A stretch of 33,896 nt of DNA from Candidatus Omnitrophus fodinae SCGC AAA011-A17 (GTDB taxonomy: Bacteria > Omnitrophota > Omnitrophia > Omnitrophales > Omnitrophaceae). The stretch lies in the NCBI GenBank assembly GCA_000405945.1, contig ASOC01000008.1:1-33896 (forward strand), read 5' to 3'. The notes below the pieces were generated by a model that had not been told where the DNA came from, did no database searches, and saw only the letters and a program-made list of their open reading frames with translations. Numbering within the stretch: position 1 is the stretch's first letter; every line of letters begins with the position of its first letter. Shown here in pieces: positions 9,001-13,638 of this stretch. The translations under genes and the position numbers were made by a program.

Positions 9001-10831
9001 CCGGATGAAGAGAAAATTACTGTACGATGGCCTGAGCCCTCAGGCAAGGGCAAATTTGGTTCTGATAGGGAAATACGGGTTGGAAAGGTTTGACGCGAAA
9101 AACGGCTATCAAGCCAGGCATTGGATGGGAGAGGCAGAGCAGGTGTCGGTTTTCAAGCAAATCCAGGAGGCGTTTCCGGGTGTGCTGGCGGACAACGACA
9201 GGCGACGGGAGGCATCGCATTTAAAAATCAAAATCAACGCGAAAAAAGCGGGCGACATTCACGCTTTGGCTCAAAGAATTCTTGATTTGGTTCCGGGATA
9301 CCAAGCTTTTTTCAGCCAGGGGAACAGGCTTCATCTGATAAAGTGGGGCAAGGGGGACAGCCTGAAGGAAGCGGTGGAAGAAAACGGGGTCAATCCCGAG
9401 GAACTGGTTGAGATAGCGGATGATCTGGGGATGTTCGGTATTGACAAACAAATGTTTGATGTTTACCGCGGCCGGGCATTGCTCGTGAATGTGGGCGAAG
9501 TATCCGAATACGGACCTGCGGGAATGACGCTTTCCTTGGTGCGGCGTTACACAGCCGGCGCCAAAACCATACTTCTTTCCATTGATCCCGCGGCCAAGTC
9601 ACTCGATCTGTCCGGGATTTTCAAAAAAGTAAACGCAATGCCTATGCGGCAAAAACGCTGGAAAGAATTGACGGCTGCGCAGGGAGTGGAAGAGGAGGAA
9701 TTGCTTAAAGCGGCCTCACTTGGGCATCAGGAGAATTTCAACGATTTTGTTTGGAATTTGGTCGCGGAACGGTACGGGATGGATGTCCCTACGCCCCTTA
9801 CGGGTGACCAAATAAAAGCGACCATGGGCTTTTTCTTTGCCAAAAGAACGGAAGACCGTAAGAAGGTATTGGCCGATTTGGAGAATTTTTTGATGCGCCG
9901 TCTTGATGAATATGCGGCGCGAGCGCAGGAGAATCCCCCGGGTGATTTTGAAACCTTGGCTAGACGGATTCTTTTTGAGGGGCTGGGAGAAAACAGGGGC
10001 GCGATTGAGCAGATGATGAGGGCGGCTAATCCCAAAATATCGGATGAACAGGTGAAAACGCTTCTGGCTGATATAGAAGGGGTGATGGGGACAGCGGCGG
10101 TTACGAGTTTTGCCAAGGAGAGGGACGGGGGTATTGTAGCGGCCATGAAGGCGGGCCAGGCAACGCCGGAGGATTATGAGAAAGCCTTTAACAAACTTGC
10201 GGAAGAGAAGGGATTAAAAATCAATCTCATGCTGCCCGAACCCGTGAGCGCGGAAAACAATCTCGCGGTTGCCATGCATGTTGACAGTTTGCCCAAGGAT
10301 TTAAGCCCCGCGGTTTTTCACGCTATCGTGAAGCGGGTGGGAGAACGCGGCCAGCTTTTCCTAGTGTTCAGCCAAACATCCGGTGAGGAACAGCAAAAGG
10401 TGGCAAAATTATTGTCCTATCTGACGCGTGAAGAAAAATCCAGGGTGTCGCGCCTGCCCTATGTGGGAGATGACATGCCGGTGGTGGAAATAGGCCGCCA
10501 GCTTTCAAAGGTCAAAGAGGCCCGCAAAATCATGGTCATGAACCTCGAATATCTCAAGCAAGTGGGCGAGAAAATCATGGGCATGAAAGGCGGCCGGGAA
10601 ACCGCGCTTTTTGAGTATGACGGGAAAGCCCCCTCGTTTCTCGCCGGCCCCATTCTGTCGTTGGTTATGAGTGACACGGATGCCGACGCTCTTTTCAGGG
10701 AATTCCCGGATGTGGTCAAAAAGGAAGATCTCGGCAATGGTTTCTTTTTTGTTTCCTTTGACCTGCAGGCCTTTATCACCCTTCTGAACAACCGCATTGC
10801 CGCCGAGCGCGAAATCCAAAAAGCGGCCTGA
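2..10831 (+). CDS. Giant multi-enzyme protein, 5' end outside window
   Basis: At least 3,604 residues can be read from an ATG at 17, but the frame has no stop between there and the left edge, so the start is probably upstream. Residue numbers here count from that ATG. In order I see a beta-helix-like stretch (149-235), a zincin motif H523-E-A-V-H527, a Fic-like domain (955-1195), long helical regions resembling solenoids (about 1237-2050), a possible ART-like segment (2128-2250), a PI3/4-kinase/HipA-like kinase (2382-2600), an HD domain (2690-2885), a HAD phosphatase (2948-3180), and an unrecognised C-terminal 370 residues. AASLG occurs at residues 2-6, 1231-1235 and 3232-3236, with a related FGSSLG at 743-748. 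I see no transmembrane segment. Combined protein-modifying and phosphoryl-transfer domains suggest an effector, polymorphic toxin or polyprotein, but the cellular role is unknown. A single intact frame over 10.8 kb argues that the gene is under selection. Confidence 0.85.
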   Translation, partial: GLELIMAASLGDMQAVTIRRTRDGQVEEIQLEMPKDLAGFLAANPARLNPLFEQPFAVMNAGGQEYLFGRSLPGKLLYLGGAGDAGEDLKAVVNVLASPYYADPAKVHKLQDELEKRMKGVRKEAKKNEVFEQFEAENPGFLSFIRNSYYRKIDLHGATVTESGAILIGGIPGLANNPDVTLERGAVVINSYINKGTVARGAVLEGVSAPEVQIGQGAKLRGVQSRGLVQAGEGAILENVKEREEAEQKGITVASNQYLVGRYSQGKYLLHAGEARDIKLIAIPGGLFRLFRNFFRWLYQPSEGARPWWNRKSWLQFLVNKWVGYNPDEEERNERIFHENLALEGARRMWLESPREAPGETVPPEAEQREFEKKLRQSYEATEDFGRELLGRSSSGERIDFLISKLNERSADGNPDTGGAQIAARLKKWIGGGSISFEGVRPVTDVDPQLKAIFELFEITPPPLVVVEVDKKTLDMMASNVGQPSSTALNLNLGKEVHVLVLQKGYEPERDRTLLPERLFERAYQIIHEAVHSTQVVRRADDVDNTILTEFEAYFVQTAAGERNFDEVLANAHWRNKLKNFFMRDIAKYYADFGEYLKLRQALKQLPPEEAALPQGILMKQELAELEAKLNQILSFKKPASGNGKPAAELSGVEIKQLAAQIRQEDESLIDQGFETVLQLAKSMSARDAFQVIRTSKSLRELVSRNPLQPAAGRKTQPEEVRQEPAQIAQAASAARPSLRHSAPNLGFGSSLGANEEQAIDSIAKVIIRQTVGLEEASGRRPDITDMEKLRDPNLLTALIVQFGKAFVEHKQFSVAERNSFFEKILDRILSHEKVNQMQYRDEYLQALKNTTSLYYNRADEMGERPSWFEIPKALLWRPYDASRLRDSLEGLKSVWSAGQFQTLPLDKLKVTSIGHGVQTTHTEEDDVRESGDLLNAGRILNKTISEERRLTEQEFRSMHHELAAHITVIDPMRQTPRPALRGFYRASAAFRGLIQYPPYESTLSDRESEAIWARYGLSREVSPEQQARTERREQARAKVEQAEKVLDELKAQAEKTAETLKPSQQSIESAEQALSQAEGEMLQVIEEDIRLNRLMKKFFNWLDKRLDTMDAIYKQAVNAGAVPQKDGYSHPAVLLAAQAFNRLINIHPFENGNTRTSWLVANYVLLRYGYPAFVLTEKNQKSFFNIERFSRFNREIYWDTSSDNVSKWMSVENADEELAALFADEIHAAAPQVQAASLGETESLAEEMRLLLLEMIQPGTAPERMAAIKKSLTALEQRIEKLNTGDARAKIRAQFIDAWPNFNEGINDPLDIKRLGVMKAVELGIKYFTEEDSQKLIDIVPALIVRKADINVYVREDAQRVLALVENEITKYRPADAAEIISRAKALAQTDLLNAIAKPAPATDSVEAVTVLTFILFERIPMMVSDDAAASEVEKALNGLMLSFTGRFDDTNVRVLQGILASLTALEQSIMEVLGSEQGDKTLRVAYENAWQPLMRFLQDSERWPTLLPKVLQKTVEIFRRMPFEEAQSKKEQFLDALVKLQTHYLPGDREQAVRATAEILLTRFNLETLRSRFSRLVGGQLRYFPEAESLLEEVVTPIEERVEKGLGSEAAVYLGPPYLWALESYLSQAARNVYPGVDLNEEGLNYIEKKITRWAGSKFQKEMTALYLKTISEIWLQSLKGDEARTHRHLVMLTKRLDALLGEQESRKQIREALFLQYPKFLESAALPKDAPATAPSRLKETAVYWTVSYLDFDGAILGKGENRFLTTREAAVSLDLLQMREQLGEEEFFRRLAERLRSMGVWSEGEASQIQKYGRVFGYSKLMAFRNNAESSLESAKMLAYLDSFGAHMSDEALKSFDLDKLSGDVSRWQSAFAWHDSSFQALSAAAEAFQDQLPRYWDALIGLAQKLGKDWTQVFQRVFPQRASEVHDPADLDPEKIGSFGWFLTIQNMNVTFGTAAEHWKGVKACLEGKVTAISESVLVQGIYAASFHLDAQDVVSVLRAQVLKRAERDRKWFQAHSHAVAAAVYTIGTLSNDPDIAVEIRHTLAKLQMNQTDQYFIQEGLRRLDQKRAMGQSQSRFLEGVTEEIVAAYWIGPEAVRDLLGAEAGGQVYAYLQQQVVGQLNKSGGKPYFVPAVSKGGVAMGFYRSVGFGAFGNYLAAGHERSNAGQYKGETYIGVTKEKAFGYGGGDSFLVWMPAAGYNRRAQLEKVKLGHRGPVGIETMETTEIKELVLEDDIARDEMRVFFISSAKLAKPEVRQEIQAQQNLALIVQEAGRFKYFSAGLEGAARVLSPDEMRQILEDHKKISSPRLVVALDLNEANFENKLEYYLNIPETPTQKHTPEQAIFQDVFRSNEPAEMIRVSVQGYLNMYLANHPEIFRAHAGKKASALEQKVDKDSFRTGKEVTKGSQEAAEFTVNGEKYYAKFYAEEDRMRMELLAWMIMKEAGVPVADEMHVMQLNGRWAVVSKWQKDSAPAKQPYSDEKLLALEYVVSALIQDRDRGMLQNYIEAAGQVLPIDFGGAGPYRARGGIKGQRAAYDKDDRELLQLPFGYNNFLDMLSSTGTLRSKPFYAALKGREDLIQEALLTLARRIDREGMIRLIEAAGLNVEMRRSVQTVLLESLNEIRRRAVDRMESTAGFKDIPKEPAFVKQVMTNRNTVDPALVWQQVSECLPDGLKRILRIDAGRSSRSGAPANLEIHTGEVFAGLNLDRAERNVDWEGYSVRGVLRAAATFHDMGKFLVNGKQGEITEIMQLVDAETKDTRRSADWSAFTRLSDEIIRGNQNRQIHEEVSKILLVLYMPILGFTAEEISLALEILEKDKIGETSQGYGRMAEWPVTAAAGIPHLDEAMRLPNSAVQAMPGKGYRTLQYDLVQLAEELFVADTQISEGLGRRLLARDADGWRIREGDPLKTWNHLRQFIGKEAERERALIDYLRQAEDSAGEIKPEYLKRKVSAVAIDFDDTISVRGENVDPEVREHLAQMLEAGIKVFIISGTTVDRMKRKLLYDGLSPQARANLVLIGKYGLERFDAKNGYQARHWMGEAEQVSVFKQIQEAFPGVLADNDRRREASHLKIKINAKKAGDIHALAQRILDLVPGYQAFFSQGNRLHLIKWGKGDSLKEAVEENGVNPEELVEIADDLGMFGIDKQMFDVYRGRALLVNVGEVSEYGPAGMTLSLVRRYTAGAKTILLSIDPAAKSLDLSGIFKKVNAMPMRQKRWKELTAAQGVEEEELLKAASLGHQENFNDFVWNLVAERYGMDVPTPLTGDQIKATMGFFFAKRTEDRKKVLADLENFLMRRLDEYAARAQENPPGDFETLARRILFEGLGENRGAIEQMMRAANPKISDEQVKTLLADIEGVMGTAAVTSFAKERDGGIVAAMKAGQATPEDYEKAFNKLAEEKGLKINLMLPEPVSAENNLAVAMHVDSLPKDLSPAVFHAIVKRVGERGQLFLVFSQTSGEEQQKVAKLLSYLTREEKSRVSRLPYVGDDMPVVEIGRQLSKVKEARKIMVMNLEYLKQVGEKIMGMKGGRETALFEYDGKAPSFLAGPILSLVMSDTDADALFREFPDVVKKEDLGNGFFFVSFDLQAFITLLNNRIAAEREIQKAA
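461..721 (+). other. Beta-helix-like hexapeptide stretch in giant protein
   Basis: Residues about 149-235 of the giant protein contain regularly spaced short hydrophobic and glycine steps (for example DLHGATV, GAILIGG, GAVVINS, GTVARGAVLEGV, GAKLRGV, GAILENV). This pattern resembles a left-handed parallel beta-helix as in hexapeptide-repeat proteins. No catalytic residues are recognisable. Such a stretch could serve as a rigid stalk or trimerisation surface. The reading is by pattern only. Confidence 0.4.
1376..1726 (+). other. Zincin-like domain in giant protein (HEAVH)
   Basis: Residues about 454-570 hold H523-E-A-V-H527, a match to HExxH. A helix with E545 and E547 (TEFEAYF) follows 18-20 residues downstream and is a suitable place for a third, glutamate zinc ligand. 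In gluzincin metallopeptidases the two histidines and a downstream glutamate bind zinc and the motif glutamate activates water. The domain could act on host or prey proteins, or on the polypeptide itself. Activity is inferred from the motif alone. Confidence 0.5.
2879..3601 (+). other. Fic-like domain with coiled-coil insertion and degenerate motif
   Basis: Residues about 955-1195. The stretch GFYRASAAFRG followed by YPPYE matches the early Fic core, and HPFENGNTRTSW (1143-1154) aligns with the Fic motif HPFx(D/E)GN(G/K)RxxR. Fic enzymes transfer AMP or other phosphate-containing groups to hydroxyl side chains. The base H1143 is kept, but the acidic metal-binding position is N1147, the glycine is T1150 and the final arginine is W1154. 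About 65 residues of charged heptad-like sequence (1020-1085) are inserted between the early core and the catalytic helix. The fold is well supported; substrate and activity are not. Confidence 0.7.
6398..6766 (+). other. Possible ADP-ribosyltransferase-like segment in giant protein
   Basis: Residues about 2128-2250. The pattern FYRSVGFGAFGNYLAAG, then GETYIGVTKEKAFGYGG, then a hydrophobic strand, resembles the first arginine strand, a serine/threonine-type second motif and the following strand of small ART-fold domains. I cannot place the catalytic glutamate with confidence. This could equally be an unrelated alpha/beta domain. Confidence 0.25.
7160..7816 (+). other. PI3/4-kinase- or HipA-like kinase domain in giant protein
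   Basis: Residues about 2382-2600 carry the order of motifs of a kinase-fold enzyme: a strand with K2422 (YYAKFYA), a helix glutamate E2433 (RMELLAWM), a hinge-like WAVVSKW, a catalytic-loop candidate D2495-R-D2497-R with N2503, and a metal-binding PIDFGG with D2515. The spacing resembles atypical kinases (PI3/4K-like, HipA, actin-fragmin type) more than classical Ser/Thr kinases. The loop-to-asparagine spacing is off by one or more residues, so activity is uncertain. Confidence 0.5.
8084..8671 (+). other. HD-superfamily phosphohydrolase domain in giant protein
   Basis: Residues about 2690-2885 show the ordered HD metal ligands H2696 (EIHTGEV), H2731-D2732 (FHDMGKF), H2785 (QIHEEV), H2842 (IPHLDEA) and D2880 (VADTQIS). 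HD enzymes hydrolyse phosphomonoesters or phosphodiesters, often of nucleotides or cyclic nucleotides. The five-ligand layout supports a catalytic rather than degenerate domain. The substrate cannot be read from the sequence. Confidence 0.65.
8858..9556 (+). other. HAD-superfamily phosphatase domain in giant protein
   Basis: Residues about 2948-3180 contain all four HAD motifs: D2956-F-D2958-D-T (motif I), IISGTT (motif II), K3109/K3112 in KWGKGDSL (motif III) and D3135-D3136 in EIADDLGMFGID (motif IV). The cap placement between motifs II and III, and the KG-x-SL form of motif III, suggest a C2-capped Cof/sugar-phosphatase type related to phosphomannomutase or trehalose-phosphatase. It sits about 60 residues after the HD domain. 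An intact catalytic set suggests an active phosphatase; the substrate is unknown. Confidence 0.75.
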
Positions 10832-10892
10832 ACGAGGTGGCCACCCGCCGCCCGCTGTCAAAGCAGTACCGCGGGGTTGCCGCGGCGCAGCC

Positions 10893-10906
10893 TAAGCGAT
10901 CGCTTA
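10893..10906. promoter_or_regulatory. Perfect 14-bp palindrome upstream of glgC
   Basis: TAAGCGATCGCTTA reads the same on both strands and lies where the -35 region of the glgC promoter is expected, 21 bases before its -10 box. An operator for a dimeric repressor is possible. There is no T-run, so it is not an intrinsic terminator. Confidence 0.3.
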
Positions 10907-10927
10907 AGATTTATTTGCGGCCTGTGT

Positions 10928-10933
10928 TATAAT
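10928..10933 (+). promoter_or_regulatory. glgC -10 box (TATAAT), leaderless configuration
   Basis: A consensus TATAAT ends exactly six bases before the glgC ATG, so transcription would begin at or next to the start codon. There is no Shine-Dalgarno sequence. The -35 region is poorly conserved. Confidence 0.5.
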
Positions 10934-10939
10934 TCTCGC

Positions 10940-12151
10940 ATGGCACAGGTTATTTCTATTATTCTCGGCGGCGGGCAGGGGAAGCGTCTTTTTCCGCTGA
11001 CACGCGACCGCGCCAAACCGGCAGTGCCGATAGGCGGCAAATACCGGCTGGTGGATATTCCTATTTCCAATTCCCTAAACTCAGGCATTAAGAATATTTT
11101 TGTTCTCACGCAGTTTAACTCCGCCTCGCTTCACCGCCATCTTCTAAGCACTTACCGGTTCGATCATTTTCATGAAGCGAGAGTGGAACTTTTGGCTGCG
11201 GAACAAACCCTTTCGACCATGGATTGGTTTCAGGGCACGGCGGACGCGGTGCGCAAACACCTGCCTCATTATCACCTTGAAAAAGATGACGAGGTCCTGA
11301 TTCTTTCCGGCGATCATCTCTACCGCATGGATTTAACCCGCATTCTCGATCTTATGCGCACGAAACGGGCTGATTTTGTCGTGGCCACGGTGCCGGTAAC
11401 AAAAAAGGAAGTTTCCGAATTCGGGATCATGCAGATTAATAGCGAACACCGTATCACCGCTTTCAAGGAAAAACCGAAAGTCGTTACCCGGAGCGATTGT
11501 TTTAAGGGGAAATATCTCGCTTCCATGGGGATTTACGCCTTCCGCGCTTCCGTGCTGAAAGAAGTTTTAAGCGGAAATGAGAGTGATTTCGGAAGGGAAG
11601 TCATCCCCAAGTCCATTTCTAGGCTCAGGGCCTATGCCTATGTGTTTGACGGCTATTGGCGGGATATCGGCACGATTCGCAGTTTTTACGAAACTTCGCT
11701 GGAGCTTACGCTTCCCGAGCCGCCCTTCAGTTTTGCTTCCCTGGAGGGCAAAATTTACACGCATCCCAGGTTTTTGCATCCGCTTCATATTTTAGACTCG
11801 CAAATTCACAATTCACTGCTTTCCGAGGGCAGCCGGATTGAAAAATCAAAAATCCATCACTCCATCGTGGGGCTGCGTTCCGTGATTCAGGAAGGCGCAA
11901 CCCTTAAAAACACGATTGTGATGGGCGCCGATTACTATGAGCGTTCGTCGGCCGGGAATATTTCTCTCGGCGTGGGAAGAGATTGCCGCATTGAGAACGC
12001 CATTCTCGATAAAAATGTGCGCATAGGCGCAGGAGTGAAAATCGCCAATAAACGAGGCGCGAAGGATTTTGACGGCGATAATTTTTATATCCGCGACGGC
12101 ATTGTGGTGGTGCCGAAAAATGCTGTTATCAAGCCAGGAACCGTTGTTTGA
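10940..12151 (+). CDS. glgC: Glucose-1-phosphate adenylyltransferase
   Basis: Makes ADP-glucose and pyrophosphate from glucose-1-phosphate and ATP, the first committed step of bacterial glycogen synthesis, in the cytoplasm. The 403-residue product has the usual family length. Its nucleotidyltransferase signature GGGQGKRLFPLT, with RAKPAVPIGGKYRLVDIPISN, lies at the N-terminus. FQGTADAV, LILSGDHLYRMD, FKEKP and GYWRDIGTI follow, and a left-handed beta-helix domain closes the C-terminus. The frame could be extended to a TTG at 10877, but homology begins at MAQVISIILGG, so ATG 10940 is chosen. The -10 box six bases upstream suggests a leaderless message. Its stop overlaps the start of the next gene, so the two are probably cotranscribed. 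No glgA or glgB is visible nearby. Confidence 0.93.
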   Translation: MAQVISIILGGGQGKRLFPLTRDRAKPAVPIGGKYRLVDIPISNSLNSGIKNIFVLTQFNSASLHRHLLSTYRFDHFHEARVELLAAEQTLSTMDWFQGTADAVRKHLPHYHLEKDDEVLILSGDHLYRMDLTRILDLMRTKRADFVVATVPVTKKEVSEFGIMQINSEHRITAFKEKPKVVTRSDCFKGKYLASMGIYAFRASVLKEVLSGNESDFGREVIPKSISRLRAYAYVFDGYWRDIGTIRSFYETSLELTLPEPPFSFASLEGKIYTHPRFLHPLHILDSQIHNSLLSEGSRIEKSKIHHSIVGLRSVIQEGATLKNTIVMGADYYERSSAGNISLGVGRDCRIENAILDKNVRIGAGVKIANKRGAKDFDGDNFYIRDGIVVVPKNAVIKPGTVV

Positions 12152-13404
12152 GTTCTTCCGCGTATTTCTTAAAACGTCAGATGTTGACCGCGCTTACCCT
12201 TTACCGGGGCATGGAGAGCTCCATTTACCCGGCTGACCGTCTGCTTGGAAATTATTTTCATCAATACCGCAAACGCTTCGGTTCCCGCGACCGGAAAGTT
12301 ATTTCAGAAGCTGTGTACGGGATTTTCAGGCACAGGCGTTTTATCGAAGGCTGGGAAAACGCGTCAGAAAAGCAGGACGAGCTTTTCAAGCCTTTGGCCG
12401 CGCTGGTTTTGGAAGGTCTTATCGACCGGAAGACTTTTGCTGAAGTCTGGGAAGGGAAGGATGCGGAAAAGTATTTCGGCTTGTTCAACCGGCGCGAAAT
12501 TCCGGGAGGCATCGGTTTTGCTTCACCGGCGGAAAAGTTGGCCTTTGTTTATTCCTTCCCTTTATGGATGGTCGAGCGTTGGCTGCAGCGGTTTGGCGAA
12601 GAGGAGTGCGTAAAGCTTCTCCGCAGTTTGAATGAAAGGCCGCCTTTAGTGATTCGGGTGAACACGGTTAAAATTTCCAGCGAAGAATTGGCGTCGCGCC
12701 TCGCGGCCAAGGGCCATGAAGCGGTTCCCACGGAAATGAGTCCCTACGGTCTTAAAATCCGGGAGAGGTTTAATATTTTTGAACTCGAAGAATTCACCGA
12801 GGGGTTTTTCGAGGTTCAGGACGAGGGGAGCCAGCTGGTGGCGCTTCGGGTGGAGCCCCAGCCCGGCGAAGTGGTTTGGGACGCTTGCGCGGGCGGAGGC
12901 GGCAAAACCCTTATGCTGGCTGCGTTGATGAAAAACAAAGGCCGCGTGATTGCCACGGATATCCGCGCTAACAAACTGGAAGATATTAAGAAACGCGCCA
13001 AACGCGCCGGGCTTTTTAATATTTTTCCGGCGGATCTTAACCGGTTGGATGAATCAAAACTGATACGCGCCGGCGTGGACAGGCTTTTGATTGACGCGCC
13101 ATGCTCCGGAACCGGCACTTTGAGAAGAAATCCGGATGCCAAATGGAAAATGTCTCTTGAAAGATTGAAACAATGCCGGGCCGATCAATTCGGCATTCTC
13201 GAAAAATACACGCGCTATCTCAAGCCCGGTGGCCGTCTGGTTTACGCCACCTGCTCCATGGAGCCGGAGGAAAACGAGGAAGTGATTGAGGCTTTTCTTA
13301 GAGAGTTCACAAACTTTGGCCGTGCCGCTGACGACACCCATTTATATCCCCACCAAACCAGCACCGACGGCTTTTTTATCTCCCAGCTCATCAAAAGTAA
13401 ATAA
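12148..13404 (+). CDS. rsmB: RsmB-type rRNA (cytosine-C5) methyltransferase
   Basis: Predicted SAM-dependent enzyme that forms 5-methylcytosine in ribosomal RNA (Sun/NOL1/NOP2 family). The N-terminal part (GNYFHQYRKRFGSRDRKVISE) looks like the NusB-type RNA-binding domain found in RsmB. The Rossmann core has the SAM loop DACAGGGGKT (about 246-255), the assisting PC motif in DAPCSGTGTLRRNP (C319) and the nucleophile TC motif in YATCSMEPEENEE (C369). The 418 residues match the family. The start is TTG, overlapping the glgC stop by four bases, with an AGGAA Shine-Dalgarno eight bases upstream. ATG 12181 is an alternative without a ribosome site. Assignment to RsmB rather than a sister methyltransferase rests on the NusB-like part. 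Confidence 0.88.
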   Translation: MSSSAYFLKRQMLTALTLYRGMESSIYPADRLLGNYFHQYRKRFGSRDRKVISEAVYGIFRHRRFIEGWENASEKQDELFKPLAALVLEGLIDRKTFAEVWEGKDAEKYFGLFNRREIPGGIGFASPAEKLAFVYSFPLWMVERWLQRFGEEECVKLLRSLNERPPLVIRVNTVKISSEELASRLAAKGHEAVPTEMSPYGLKIRERFNIFELEEFTEGFFEVQDEGSQLVALRVEPQPGEVVWDACAGGGGKTLMLAALMKNKGRVIATDIRANKLEDIKKRAKRAGLFNIFPADLNRLDESKLIRAGVDRLLIDAPCSGTGTLRRNPDAKWKMSLERLKQCRADQFGILEKYTRYLKPGGRLVYATCSMEPEENEEVIEAFLREFTNFGRAADDTHLYPHQTSTDGFFISQLIKSK

Positions 13405-13410
13405 AATTCA

Positions 13411-13616
13411 GCCTGGCCCGGCGCTGGGGGCCGACCTTTGAGACCAGCGACAGAACCTCTGATGCCATAATGGGTTAAGGAAAAGGCATTGCCGCGGGAG
13501 AAAGGCGGGGAGACATGATTCCTATGAAAAAAATGGAAATACGTTTGGCTCGCTTGCAAAAAAAATAAAAGGGCGTAATATAGGGACTTCATTATCTTTG
13601 TGAAAGGGGGAAGTCT
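13411..13616 (+). promoter_or_regulatory. Structured leader/intergenic region before lacD
   Basis: The gap between rsmB and lacD holds several inverted repeats: CGCTGG (13422-13427) with CCAGCG (13444-13449), GATGCC with GGCATT a little downstream, and GACTTC (13585-13590) with GAAGTC (13610-13615). A weak promoter is possible at TTGCAA (13554) and TAATAT (13576), spaced 16. A 17-codon ORF starts at 13515 behind GGGGAG. No known riboswitch consensus is recognised. Confidence 0.3.
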
Positions 13617-13638
13617 TTAATACGGAAGTGAGGATGAT

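Noticed and set aside
2-10831. The giant frame as a non-ribosomal peptide or polyketide synthase
   Set aside because: No carrier-protein, adenylation, condensation or ketosynthase motifs are present. The visible motifs belong to Fic, kinase, HD and HAD families.
10894-10905. GCGATCGC core as a cyanobacterial HIP1 repeat
   Set aside because: Only one prominent copy was noticed, within a larger palindrome beside a promoter. Nothing else suggests a cyanobacterium.
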